Positions 53,703-64,000 of a stretch of 64,000 bases of DNA are shown here, piece by piece. Origin of the DNA: Palaemon carinicauda (taxonomy: Eukaryota; Arthropoda; Malacostraca; Decapoda; Palaemonidae); contig NC_090743.1 of assembly GCF_036898095.1 (NCBI RefSeq), forward strand, positions 20,267,479 to 20,331,478, in the 5' to 3' direction. Each line of letters starts with the position of its first letter. Within the stretch, counting starts at the first letter, position 1. Both the position numbers and the translations under genes were made by a program. The notes under the pieces are model-generated. The model searched no databases. It had not been told where the DNA came from and saw nothing but the letters and a program-made list of their open reading frames with translations.

Positions 53703-54557
53703 TGGTCGGAAAGAGCCTCTTAGACACTGTCTTCTTTGCTGTCATCTTGACTGGGTTAGATTGCCGAACTACTGATGGTTTGTAGGGCCTGGATATTAAC
53801 GCCCTATGGACGAGCGAGTCCTGGTGAGACTTTCTCTATCTCTCGCCAGCCTGCTCTACATCCTTCGGCTCAAAAAGAGAGGATCCTTCTAGAGAGGAGT
53901 TCCTGAGCCTAACTATTTCGGCATTAGGGACCTGCTGATGTAATCTTTTTGACACTGCATCACGACGTTTCAAGTTGGTGTTTGCCCGCTAGTTCGAGAC
54001 TAGGTGGGCAAGAAAGTCCTGAGTGGAGGAAGGTTTCAATAATGTACCTGTTACTTTCTTTGGAAAAACCCTCGGTCCGTACCAGAATTCCCAGGGTCCC
54101 CAACTAAATATCAAGCCACGAAGTAGCCTGCATTGTATACTTTGTGACCTCCTGATTGAGGGTGTTTGCTGCCGAGAAAGACCTGACGGTTGGAGTCTCT
54201 CTATAATCCCCCCTTGGTTAGCTTTTCCAGAGAGGAGTGGTAGAGCTGGACAAGGCTCATCCACAACCTTATGGTACCTCCTCTCCTGGACAGAGCTTGG
54301 CAGAAGAGCCCAAATGCCGAGAGGAGAAGTCAGAGAGCTGTTGAGCAATCTTAGCGCTGGACTCAGAGGGCTTCCGAGTGCCAAAGACATGGCCCTAGAC
54401 CGTGTCTTTGCCCTCTCGGGGGAGGGGGGCGTTGTTTACCTCTGGGTCAGCTAACCCATTGAGAACAGTGATAAGTCAGGACTTTCCGGGTATGTTCTGA
54501 TTCTTTCTGCTCCCCCTCTGAAGTAGGACTGGTAGCAAAGTCTCCTTTCTCCACCCT
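53703..54557 (-). pseudogene. DIRS gag-like protein C-terminal part, copy C
   Basis: Minus-strand text near 54000-54120 reads TSWLDI-LGTLGILVRTEGFSKES and LETFLHSG-like segments, matching TSWLDGWLGSLGILLRPEDLSKES in copy B. Stops are frequent. The gag is split from its N-terminal part by the LINE. Confidence 0.7.
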
Positions 54558-55553
54558 ACTGATGGCTCCAAATCTGATGCTGGCGTTGGATTTGGAGTAC
54601 ATAGTAATGGTTTTAATTGTAGAGGTGCACTTCCTCTGACTGCTTCCATGTTTACTGCCGAACTGTATGGCATATTAACTGCTATTGAGAAAATAGCGTT
54701 GGAGAAGGAGGGTAATTTTACAATTTTTAGTGATGCAAGGAGTGTCCTTCAAGCTATGGAAGTTTTTAATTCTAATAACCCTCTAGTTTTAAAGATTTTA
54801 GAATGGCTTTTCCTTATTGGACGGAGAGGTATAACAGTTCAATTTTGTTGGGTTCCAGCACATGTAGGTGTGTCCGGGAATGAGAAGGCAGATTCACTGG
54901 CTAAGGAGGCTGCATCCGAGTTGCTGCCAAGAAGGTATCCCATTCCCTGTAATGATTTCTTACCTGACATCAAGAAATTGGTTTGCAATAAATGGCAACA
55001 GCAATGGGATAGTCAAGATGGCAATAAAATGAGGGAAGTAACAAATGACATATCTCCTTGGAAGTATATGATGATGCCCCGAAAATGGGAGACGTCTCTT
55101 TGTCGTCTCCGTATTGGTCACACTCGGTTGACACATGAGTTTCTGCTGAAGGGCCAACACCAACCGTATTGTGACAACTGTTTAGTACCTCTAACAGTAA
55201 GGCATTTGTTGACCGAATGCCCCAATTATAACAACTTGCGGAATAGATATTTGTTTGAGGCTCGAGGTGAGGGTGGCAGGTTCATCCTTGCCAAGATTCT
55301 TGGAAATGATGTGTCCTACCATGCAAGTGGCATTTTTAGATTTCTTTCAGAAGCAGGTCTTCTGAAAAATATTTAACTTTTATGACATTCAATTTTTATG
55401 ATTTTAATTGAATACTCTTTAATTTTTTATTTTATTTCATTTTTTACTTTTGTATACATAAATTAAATGTTACCGGCGTCAATGACCTTAGATGTCGGGA
55501 TGCCTGAAAACTTTAAATCATTCATTCATTCATTCATTCCTTCCTCCACCCCT
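54545..55553 (+). mobile_element. LINE insertion in DIRS C with putative target duplication
   Basis: The element spans 54558-55540, ending in a (ttca)n tail after ggcgtcaatgaccttagatgtc. ctttctccaccct-a (54545-54558) on the left and ccttcctccacccct-a (55539-55553) on the right could be a target-site duplication with one extra C. Confidence 0.7.
54558..55376 (+). CDS. LINE RNase H domain and C-terminal zinc-knuckle fragment
   Basis: Open from TDGSKSDAGVGFGV at 54558 to a TAA at 55374-55376. The RNase H acidic residues are visible: TDGS (D), FTAELYGILTAI (E), IFSDARSVLQA (D) and GNEKADSLAKEA (D). WVPAHVGVSG precedes the last motif. The downstream CDNC...RHLLTEC segment is a CxxC...H...C finger typical of LINE ORF2 C-termini. 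Only this 3' part of ORF2 is present, 5' truncated, without stops or frameshifts, so the insertion appears young. Confidence 0.85.
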   Translation, partial: TDGSKSDAGVGFGVHSNGFNCRGALPLTASMFTAELYGILTAIEKIALEKEGNFTIFSDARSVLQAMEVFNSNNPLVLKILEWLFLIGRRGITVQFCWVPAHVGVSGNEKADSLAKEAASELLPRRYPIPCNDFLPDIKKLVCNKWQQQWDSQDGNKMREVTNDISPWKYMMMPRKWETSLCRLRIGHTRLTHEFLLKGQHQPYCDNCLVPLTVRHLLTECPNYNNLRNRYLFEARGEGGRFILAKILGNDVSYHASGIFRFLSEAGLLKNI

Positions 55554-57663
55554 AGATTGGCTGACTGGTCCTGTGGGTCTGGAGGTCCTCGTAGAGGACT
55601 TTAGAAGTCTTGGAGTCCTTAGACTTCTTGTTGGTACTATCCTTCTTGGTTTCCAACGGAGGTGGAGAGCTCTCCGAACGAGGAGTTTCCAACGGAGGCG
55701 GAGAGCTCTCCGAACGAGGAGAGACTTCCTCCGAAGGTGGAAAAGAGAGGAACATCTGCCCCTCGCAAGGCTCCCATGGCAGAGGTGAGGCAGTAGTGTG
55801 TTTAGGAGAAGTACCAGGAAGAATTAACCTAGAAGGCCTCACAGGGATCAGCTTTACTCTAGGAGATGTGACAGCATCTGAGACTCCTCTTTTCCTCTTC
55901 AGGGGTAAACCAGCCGATGCTATATGCCGGGACTCGGCTGGTGCCAACGGATGTTAAGTGGCTGCAGAGGCCTTTGAAGAGCATGAAGAAAAGGTAGGCC
56001 CAAAGGCTTCCACCACCACTCTGACCATGGCACTGAACCAGGGCTGCTTGCTGACGCTGGCACTGTCAGAGATCCCCTGAAGGGAAAATAAAGACCGAAG
56101 GTTCCTTTATCAGTCTTCCGGAGCTGGATGACACAGTGGGTCTGCCTTTCAAGTTGGGATCTCCCCTGTGGAGCCCTTTCCCTGTAATGCATTTGCGGGG
56201 AGGGGAATGGGATGACTGAGACCTGTTGGAAGAACTTTTACCTTTCCGTTCTTTCCTGTTTTCTTGACGGCGAAATTTCCTTGAAGTCGGAGAGACTGGT
56301 TTTGCCTGATGATGTCTGCTCTGCCCTAGCGGAGGAGAAGGCTGTTTATACATGGCAAGCTGGCAAAAAGGGGCAAAGTGATGTGCGCTGATGCGCAGGA
56401 GAGTGCTTGCGGGCCGGAGAGCGCTCGAGTGCTGGCGAGCTGGCAAACGCTGATGCATTTCAGATCGTGGCCACGCTGGGGAGTGCTGGCAAGCTGGAGT
56501 TTGCTGATGCGTTGGGGAGAGATATAACGTGCTGGAGTGCAGCTTGAACATTATTTGGCAGCTCAGATGGCGCGCAAGTGTGCTGACGAGTAGAAGAGCA
56601 TTGCGCAGGAACATGGGGCGCAGGTGAACGACACGTTGGCTGGCGACGAGCGCACGAGGATGGCAAGTAGTAAGATTCTGCACAGGCTAGTGATGCAAGG
56701 TCATATGTTGAGCAGGCAGTTATAGAACAGGAATCTGGTCAGGAGAATAGCGAGAAGTAGAGAACGGCGCTTGGGAAGAACTGGAACAGGGATGTGCCCT
56801 TTGGAAGGAGAGTCCAAGGTCGCAGCCCGAGGATTAGCGGCAGAGTCGTCAGCAGAAGGCTAAGGGCCAGAAGATAACTGACGAGGAGGCTCCTATGCCG
56901 AGGAACACTGTGTAGACAAGACTGAAGAGCCAAAGAGGTGCCTTTTCACTAATGATGAAGGGACACATCTAAGACAAAGAGGAGGGTGAGAACAACAATA
57001 CCCTCTTGGGGGCCGGTGGATCAGCAAGCTGACCTCTCTGAGTGAACTATGCAGAGGGGAAGGAACACTCGCAGGAGAGACTGACAAAAAACTTTACTTC
57101 CCCCTCAAAGCATGTTCAGCAGTGGGGCGGGACGGGAAGTGCAGTCAACAGCAACGGCAGAAGAGTCTGAAGGGCAGGGGCGTTGGCAGGATGGGCAACG
57201 GATGACGCCTCTTGACACCACAACATCAACGCAGGCAATAGGATTTACCTCTGATGTAGACAAGAGCTTTCCACTAGCTTCAAGGCAAAGGAGTTGCAGC
57301 AGGTTATCCTTGGAGGGCGGACTCAGTAACCCCAAAGGATGACCACTCCTAGGGCGAGTGACAGCATCTCTCAAGGACCAAGGTTGATCAGGTGTTGAAG
57401 GGCCTGCGCTACTACTTAACGGTTTCTCGGAAGACACCAAACAACGAGGAGGTTTGGAGGAACTAAAGGAAGTGGAAGAAGTAGTCGTCTTGGGTATTTT
57501 CTACTTCGAAGGAGAAGAATCCCACTCAAGATTTCTTCCGCCGGCACCCAAACCTTTCCCACTGGGAGGCAGACCACTCCCGAAACTCTTTACAAGTAAT
57601 CACTGATTGTTGACCAATGCAAATGGGACAAAGGGTGAGAGGATCGATGTCCTCGGCAGACAT
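55545..57663 (-). pseudogene. DIRS gag-like protein, N-terminal and central part, copy C
   Basis: ATG at 57661-57663 opens MSAEDIDPLTLCPICIGQ, a CxxC motif, then C after 9 residues, and stops about 40 codons in. Further gag frames follow at 57105-57440, 56066-56683 (basic, Ser/Arg/Pro-rich) and 55552-55947, which ends with a 12-residue direct repeat (PRSESSPPPLET x 2; DNA repeat 55650-55685 and 55686-55721). At least three frameshifts or stops. The Cys motif suggests a zinc-binding N-terminus of the element's gag. Confidence 0.7.
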
Positions 57664-57819
57664 GAAGGTACTGCAGGGCCGGCCTTCAAATCCAGGGCAT
57701 GGTCAGCAGAAGGCGCCATACACACACACACACTGAAACAGAGAGAGCACAAAATGCATTAATGGCAGTCAAAATATTTGGTGAGGATGGAGAGCGGCAA
57801 CGAATGATCTCCATCCGAG

Positions 57820-58003
57820 CCATAAGCAAAGTGAGCTCATTCACTGGTGTGGGAGGAGTAGCTAACTACCCCCCTCTCCCTCTCGCTAAATATCGGGTTG
57901 GGTAGTTAAACCTCGCTAAATTTTAAAGGCTTGTCCTTTCAGCTTCGCAAAAAAAAATATTCTAATAAATAGCGTATGTTTGTACACCAGTTACAGAACA
58001 AAT
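57820..58003 (-). repeat. DIRS left inverted terminal repeat, copy C
   Basis: Read on the minus strand it begins catttgttctgtaactgg...acgctattta and continues through a hairpin-containing segment and gtgaatgagctcactttgc to the leader, paralleling 23394-23640. The outer end is at about 58003. Confidence 0.75.
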
Positions 58004-58490
58004 GTGATAAAATATCTAATGACTGGTTTTTAACTGTAGCAATTTAACTTAGTTGTAGAAATAGAATTATCAAAATTAAACCACAACCTATTATGGGTAT
58101 ATGTTAGAAAAAATAGATGGTCAATTTATGTAGGCCCATAAGGCTATATAATAGGATTATATATAGATGATTGTGATGAATTGGAATATTTCATTGTGGG
58201 AATAGACCTGTCAGAATTACATTATGAATGTGTTGAATTATCATGGTAGTTAATCATGTTTTTAAAATTAAGATTTGAATGAAAATTATTAATGCTTTGT
58301 TTTAATTTATTCCAGACCATTAGTGCAGTGATCAAACTGGTACCTAGGGTATAAAGAAAGATGAGATTGCAATGATGAGAAAATCAAGCAAGGGACTATT
58401 TGGGATGGAAGCTCTCCATTTCTCCTCATGTATTAGTCTCCACAGCATCCAGCAGGTTTTGAAGATATCTGTAACTGGTACGTAAAGGCA
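58004..58490. other. Interval without recognised genes
   Basis: AT-rich sequence flanking the DIRS C left end; nothing recognised. Confidence 0.4.
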
Positions 58491-58499
58491 GTCCCCACC

Positions 58500-59620
58500 T
58501 CATTGCTGATGATAGGGTTGACACAGGGACCTAGCTGCTCATACTGATGGAGACCAGACCCAACCGAACAGTGATGTCTGTCAATTAGATGGAGCATTAT
58601 CTGACAGTGTCGATAAAAATGGAAGGAGGGCCTGGCAAAGCTTCTCTCCTACTGATGGAGATAAAGGTTGTCTTGGCTAAGTGGCCTTTGTTGATGTACA
58701 GGTGGGGATTCAGTAAAAGCTGCTCGTGCAAGACAGGACACTTCTACCCTCGTTGATGAAAGCTGAGCTGAGCAGCCAGCCCTGCGATGAGTTGATGAGG
58801 ATGGAACCCCAACTGCTTGTATTGATAGAGATGGCCCCTGCCCAGGCTCCCTGTGTTTGTTGGTCAAGACAGACCTAGTGCAGCTGCTCATCTTTGTGAT
58901 GATTCATAGCTGATCTACTGGTAATGATTTAGAAAAAAGCTAGCAGATATAAGTATTAATATAGAGAACCCCCCCCCCCCCTTCAACTTGTATGAAAGTA
59001 GAGGAGACCAGTTGCCAGTGCTGAAGAAAAGGGGGGGGTAAGCAAAGCTGCTGACGTTTGTAAAAATGGAACTTGCCTACAATACTTGTGCTAAATGAGA
59101 TGAGGCCGAGTAGGTGACGTGTCCATATCGATGATACTGACCAAGATCATCATGTATGCTGATGAAGATTAATTTAGCAGAACTGCCAATGTTGTTGATG
59201 AAGACAGGAATGATTTCCTATGTTTAAGTCGCTCTGATTCAGACTTTGGGTGGCTGCCTGTCCTCTTACCATGCTTTGCTGCAAGTGCTGAGGGAGATGG
59301 AGTCTGAATCTCTATAGACGGAGTCCAATCGCTAGTGTTGATGAAAATTGGTCCCAGCTAAGCTGCTCATATTGATAGTGATGGGCTCCAGCGAAGTTAC
59401 TCGTGGAAGAATAAAATTTGACTTGATGTAAAGATTTCCAGTTTAACTAGGCACTCAGCATATGCAGTTGAGGGACCAGCTGCCTGTGTTGATGGAAACA
59501 TGGCCTAGCAGAGCTGCTCCTGTTGATTGAGAGTTACGTAGATCCTACCTGCCGCTGTTGATGAAGATTAGGCCCAGCTGAGCAGGTCGTGGTGAAGACA
59601 TACCCTAACTTGGTGAGGTC
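58500..59620. repeat. Decayed minisatellite-like region
   Basis: Variants of gctgctc-n-tattgatggagatgg-cccagc recur at about 58530, 58650, 58750, 58790, 58820, 58885, 59155, 59190, 59335, 59370, 59490, 59525 and 59555. Spacing is irregular (about 30-130 bp) and divergence is high. A C run and a G run interrupt it near 58970-59040. Confidence 0.5.
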
Positions 59621-62155
59621 TTACGCAGATATTCATAGCTTGGGGGTTCAAGGAGTTGAAGGCTTGGTATCGAGATTCAAGGATAGATTTAAATAATGTG
59701 GACAGTCTGCCATTTTCCTGTAAAAGATGAATATTTTAACAATAATTCTCCTTACAATTTATAAATAGTTTTTTATTCAATTTCTTTGCTTGTGAACACC
59801 TATATTATATTAACAAAATAATTCCCTTTGTTTGTATTGACTACCTACACATTTTTGCTGCTAGTCTACCAATCTTAACCAAAATATCCATTTGTTAAAT
59901 TTGTAACTAGCATATTGAAAAAATTTCTTCAATCTACAAAAAGTACTCTACTTCAGCTTTAGGCTGCATAATATTTCCAATTAAATTCAAGATAAGATTG
60001 GCTGCTTCCAAGCTTAAACGATTAATCAAAATGAAGGGAAATTGGTAGGTTCAATGTGGAGTTATTAAAAAAGTGATACTCCAGGTATTTATACAAGTAA
60101 TCAAACTATAAAGACATATCGTATAATTAGTTGAAAAAAAACATAGGAAGAACATTGCTGTGGTGGTCACTCCCACCTGGAATAAAAATTTTTTTGTTAA
60201 AGACAAAGGGAGAAAAATACTAGTATAGCAAATTTGCTTGATGGCGAACAAAATTTGCTTGATGGCGAACAAAATTATACTAACCTATTTTCTACTTCAC
60301 ATAAGGAGATTAAATTTTTAAAGTGGGTACAATATTTGATTTGTAAGTATTACTATATATGGCAATGCCCTAAAGTTATTAATTAAAAATAGTTTTTCAT
60401 AATCTTAATCTATTCTCCATGAAATTTATGACATGACAACTAAATATTGGGGGAAAAAAAGGAGCTACTTGTATACCATTGTTGATCGGCAGATATATGC
60501 TACAAGAATTCGACAGAAATGGAGAAGCAAATATTGGAAGAAAATAGTGCACATATAAAAACCATTGCAACACAAACTCCATTTGCATACGTATAAACTT
60601 AGGTGATAAAGATGTGAACAAACTCAGGTTCATCAAAAATATACATGAACAAATGGTCCTCCATACTTGTGGCTTTGTAGCAGACCCATATGTTCAGTGT
60701 TAATTTTTTCTCCTAGAAAAAAATATGTTTGGGAATAATTACGAAAAGTACTAATTCCCTGTAGATATTGATGGCGTAGGTAAGTAACATTTTAAAACAT
60801 TTCAATCAATCTAGAATGAAACTGAGAAGATTGTTTTGGAAGTAAAGTAATGAAAAATTATATTTCACAGAAAACCTCGTAGGTTTAATTGGTTAATAAT
60901 GTTAATTTAGGCGAAAAATACACACACAGTACTTGACGATAAAATATTAAGATAATTAAGCATGCACAAATTTGATAAATGTAGACTACATATTTATCTA
61001 AATGTATAGAGTAATAAATATGAATATCAATTGAATATTCAAGTCTTCACAATGCTATACTATACTCAAGTTTCCAATAGTACGAATATGAAGAAATTTT
61101 AATTGCCAAAAAGAGAATAAGAAAAGACAACCCCAATATTTATAAAGTTAAACCCCAATATTTATAAAGTTACAAAGGTTTTATTTTAATGTAAGCCCTT
61201 AGTTATGTTTTTTGGCAATTTCACAACTTTTTTAATTACACGTAAAGTTCAACAATGTTAGGGGTGTTAGCAGTCCCCATGCTTACAAAAAGGTACACTT
61301 AAATACTGATGCACTGCTCATATGAGCCTCACTAGGCCTTATACTTAAGATATATACAGTGCTATTACATGGGAGGTTGACTATTTGTCTAAATTAGCCC
61401 TAACACCTAAGATATTTGAGACAAAAACTTTAGGTGAGGAATCAAGTTAAATCTTCCTATCTCCCTTGTTATGAAAAACCTAAACGGAGGATCAAAATTA
61501 ATATTAAAGCTGTGCCACATTTACCATAAGGAAAATATTTAGGAGTGATAAGAAAAGCCTAGCTATTGTAGTACTGTACAGTATGGAATAACTTTCTAGA
61601 GCCCAGTTGAGAGTAAAAACATCAACTAAGATCAGTGTCATCTTCAGAGGAAATGAATTGTTCTTTCCTACCACACCTGAAAAAAAAAAAGGAAAATTTC
61701 AACAATGTTTAGGCCTACTTCCTAATGAAGAATGCCCTCATTTAAGGCTAACACAATTGTATTAAATTCTTGTACACAGGTAGATGGAGAAGAAGATGCT
61801 ATTTGGTTCATATTTTTTCAGTTATCATGAGGGTTTTGAAAAATACTACCCCACAATTCCAGCATCCCTAAGTAAATTTTGAACTAGTTGGTCCTGCTTA
61901 TTCAGATATTCATGGAAAATAATTACTTCGGTAATTTGTTTATTCTTATACTATTGATATTGCTTACTGTATTTAGAAATTCAAAGACAAAACCTGTCTA
62001 CAGATATCTACATTAAGCAGAAATGTGTGCAACAGAATAAATACACTTCTCCAATATTTATGCATTTCCAGCTCTGATATTTATACATTTTCAGCTATTT
62101 TAGGATTAATTCAAAACTAATAAAACAATTACAAATTATTATTTTGCTAGATTCA
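59621..62155. other. AT-rich interval without recognised genes
   Basis: Only two short tandem duplications stand out: a 21-bp unit at about 60230-60271 (aaatttgcttgatggcgaac) and a 22-bp unit at 61129-61172 (aaccccaatatttataaagt). Confidence 0.5.
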
Positions 62156-62164
62156 ATAATACTA

Positions 62165-62250
62165 AAATTTTTCAAGATAATTTGTATCTTTCCTAACTAT
62201 ACAAACCCAAGTCATTTATATGGGTTTATTCCCGTTTTTCCAAGCTATAC
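62165..62250 (+). repeat. DIRS terminal-sequence scrap
   Basis: caagataatttgtatctttc-ctaactatacaaaccc parallels the right-end half-site of the copy A and B internal complementary regions. Confidence 0.5.
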
Positions 62251-62252
62251 AA

Positions 62253-62397
62253 ACCAGTAATTTTTCTAGGTTCTGGCACCAATAGTTTTGTATGGAAATG
62301 AGAAGGCCAATTTACTGGCAAAGAATGCTGCAGCTGAATTGCTACCAAGAAGGTATCCCATTCTGTCATGATTTTTTTTTTTTACCTAGAATCAAAA
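62253..62397 (+). pseudogene. LINE RNase H scrap, cut by DIRS F
   Basis: GNEKANLLAKNAAAELLPRRYPI matches GNEKADSLAKEAASELLPRRYPI of the LINE at 54.6-55.4 kb, and nucleotide similarity continues (atgattt...tacct.acatcaa) to the exact edge of element F. Confidence 0.8.
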
Positions 62398-62457
62398 AAG
62401 GGATTTTGACGAAGGAAAAATCTATTTCTGGGCGAGAGACCTGTGCCGCCCAGTGAA
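62396..62457. repeat. 62-bp inverted repeat, outer arm (right end of F)
   Basis: Starts aaaagggattttgacgaagg and ends gtgccgcccagtgaa. It is the perfect reverse complement of 62757-62818. Confidence 0.97.
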
Positions 62458-62756
62458 ATGCTCCTAAAGCACCATTTCAAAGGAATATAACTGCTAATAT
62501 TACCAGAGAAAAAATGTATAGGAATGCTAGGTTGAACTAGCTCGCTCACCTAATGGTGTCAGTATAGACTGGGGCGAAATACCAGAGGTCTCGTACCATT
62601 TAGACTTCTCCTCTTCGAAATCCCCCAATAGTGAGGTGCAGTTCAACCTTCCCTGCCTCGCAGACCAGTACTACTAACTCTACCCACGCTTGCCCATCAC
62701 TCCTTACAGCACCCGTAAGTTTGGGGTCTGATCAGGGGGGGAGCAACTAGGGTGGG

Positions 62757-62852
62757 TTCACTGGGCGGCACAGGTCTCTCGCCCAGAAATAGATTTTTCC
62801 TTCGTCAAAATCCCTTTTCTGGGCTCAATCCCTGTGCCGCCCAGTGAAATAG
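62757..62852. repeat. Internal complementary region of F
   Basis: 62757-62818 is the perfect reverse complement of the outer arm. It abuts ctgggctcaatccctgtgcc-gcccagtgaaat (62819-62850), which shares the terminal word cctgtgccgcccagtgaaat with the outer arm but has a different middle. By analogy with copies A and B it should be complementary to the unseen left end. Confidence 0.75.
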
Positions 62853-63241
62853 TACCAGAGAAAACGAACCCAAACTTCATTAACTATAAGGGAACGAATT
62901 AAAATCAACATAACAAACAGTGGTTTAATCAAAAGTTAACGTAGAAGACGGTCGTCTTTAATAACATCAGCATGATAAGGTATAATATCCCAGGAAGGGA
63001 AGACAAATGAACATTAAACTTGAAATAAAACCAATTAAGGTCAAACACTGGAACAAATTATATAAACTTGGACACTAAAGAAATACAGTTCGTATGGTAA
63101 AAGTAAATTGAACAATGATAATAAAATAGCAATGTTACGAAATGGGAACACCCATGGGTGTGATATAACAAACCGAACTCAGGTAGGAACTGTAAGTGAG
63201 GCAGGTAAGAGGAAGAAGGTGGAAGATATCGGATTCAGGAA

Positions 63242-64000
63242 TTAGTTAGAAGGAATTTGTCCGGGGGATACCACGCTCCCTGCGGCTACGGTAGCGAGTT
63301 GAAGGGCCTCTAAATGTTTAAGATAGTGCCGCTTGAACACTGAGGGGGATTTCCATCCGGTATATTTAGAGAGATCTGTAAAGTTCATATGATGGAAAAA
63401 ATTTATTGAGGTCGCTACCGCCCGAATGTCGTGGACGTGAGGAAAAGACTCTGGATTGGCCTGTTTAATGAAATACAAGATCTGTTGTCTGATCCCTTTC
63501 AAAGTTATAGTCCCTCCCCGCTCCCTGATGAACAAGGGTCCCGAGGTCTTATAGGAAGTCCTTGATAGAAAGGACTTTAGAGTGGTAACCGGGCATAGGG
63601 AAGGATCCTGAGGGAGAGGGATAATTTTCCAGGAGGACCATCTATTCTGAGGGTCTTCATTTTTGGCCAAGAAGACCTTGTCTGGGGAGAGGAGGACCTC
63701 TCCTGACGGAAGGAACTCTATGTGGCCTGGGTCCCTTGATAAGGCAGCTAATTCCGAAATCCTGGCGCCAGATGCTAAACTCACGAGAAAGAGAGTTTTT
63801 CTGAGTAGAGGGATATACTCACATGGATCGTTGACGGTTTCTGACGCTAGTTTAAGAACATCATTGAGAAACCAGGAAATCGAGCTAGGACGAGAAGATG
63901 GTCTCAGTCTGGCACAGGCTCTTGGGATCGAAGCTAGCAATGAATCTGTTAGATCTATATTAAAGCCGATTAGAAAAATCTTCTTCAGGGCAGACTTGAT
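63242..64000 (-). CDS. Tyrosine recombinase of element F (5' partial)
   Basis: The open frame continues upstream without a stop to the window edge (at least 252 codons), so the true start lies outside. Landmarks: SLASGARISELAALSR (first catalytic Arg in the R-x-x-EL motif), PHVHDIRAVATS (HxxR) and GWKSPSVFKRHYLKHL (Trp/His position and nucleophilic Tyr). The C-terminal tail VSPGQIPSN ends at 63242. It would integrate the circular element DNA by strand exchange. No lesion is visible, which is unusual in this window. Confidence 0.85.
   Translation of the reverse strand: MKSALKKIFLIGFNIDLTDSLLASIPRACARLRPSSRPSSISWFLNDVLKLASETVNDPCEYIPLLRKTLFLVSLASGARISELAALSRDPGHIEFLPSGEVLLSPDKVFLAKNEDPQNRWSSWKIIPLPQDPSLCPVTTLKSFLSRTSYKTSGPLFIRERGGTITLKGIRQQILYFIKQANPESFPHVHDIRAVATSINFFHHMNFTDLSKYTGWKSPSVFKRHYLKHLEALQLATVAAGSVVSPGQIPSN

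Larger units (their letters stand above)
52495..58003 (-). mobile_element. DIRS1-like retrotransposon, copy C (minus strand)
   Basis: Left end (ITR) at about 57820-58003, gag from 57663 downward, a LINE insertion at 54558-55540, RT and RNase H, then abrupt loss at 52495 within the INKQG motif. The recombinase and right end are missing. It is the only copy here with the gag N-terminus and a left end in natural order. Confidence 0.85.
62396..64000 (-). mobile_element. DIRS-type YR retroelement of a second family, copy F (3' end)
   Basis: Minus strand: recombinase ORF (63242 to the window edge), 3' UTR (62853-63241), internal complementary region (62757-62852) and right terminal segment ending at 62396. 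Its recombinase differs clearly from copies A-E. RT, RNase H, gag and left end would lie beyond 64000. Confidence 0.8.

Noticed and set aside
1..64000. tRNA, rRNA or bacterial-type promoters, ribosome binding sites and terminators
   Set aside because: None could be supported by eye; the window is eukaryotic repeat DNA, so such signals were not forced onto it.

Overview
The window looks like repeat-dense eukaryotic DNA, most probably from a decapod crustacean. This is an inference from the high copy number of DIRS1-like tyrosine-recombinase (YR) retrotransposons, several LINE families with decayed reverse transcriptases, a Tigger/pogo DNA transposon, Ty3/Gypsy remnants and many microsatellites. 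There are no operons and no recognisable tRNA or rRNA genes. The only possible host-gene material is a small exon-like segment inside a duplicated block. Almost every coding region is a broken mobile-element gene.

Layout. 1-10.5 kb: AT-rich DNA with three CR1/Jockey-type LINE remnants (a 3' tail at 0.2-0.45 kb, an endonuclease-RT copy at 2.65-5.46 kb, and an ORF1 plus partial ORF2 copy with an internal deletion at 7.4-9.34 kb). 10.98-19.87 kb: a tandem duplication with a period of about 4.66 kb. Each unit holds a minus-strand Gypsy integrase end, a plus-strand DIRS 3' half, an exon-like segment, a LINE RT piece and a Gypsy LTR. 19.87-25.36 kb: DIRS copy A, 5' truncated, carrying an insertion beside its recombinase tyrosine codon and a LINE insertion in its 3' UTR. 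25.4-26.9 kb: LINE scraps. 26.92-30.08 kb: a complete Tigger element with TIRs and a TA target duplication, whose transposase is broken by one stop and one frameshift. 30.5-33.85 kb: an odd hairpin-rich block followed by two perfect minisatellites (19 x 27 bp and 29 x 29 bp), leading into DIRS copy B (33.85-38.41 kb). 38.4-42.8 kb: mostly empty, with a LINE tail and an LTR-element integrase remnant. 42.8-52.1 kb: an old DIRS copy E with a 2.9-kb LINE inserted in its recombinase gene. 52.5-58.0 kb: DIRS copy C on the minus strand, with a LINE inserted in gag. 58.5-59.6 kb: a decayed minisatellite. 59.6-62.2 kb: empty AT-rich DNA. 62.4-64 kb: the 3' end of a second DIRS-type family, F, with an open recombinase ORF running off the window.

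The most informative observation is structural. In copies A, B and D (two instances), and in the unrelated family F, the recombinase gene is followed by an internal complementary region made of two abutting half-sites, then an inverted terminal repeat. One half-site is the reverse complement of the element's left end and the other of its right end. That is the arrangement expected for DIRS elements that replicate through a circular intermediate. For F it predicts the sequence of a left end lying outside this window. The nested insertions give a relative chronology: E before the 48-51 kb LINE, C before the 54.6-55.5 kb LINE, A before its 24.25-kb LINE, and the 62.3-kb LINE scrap before F.
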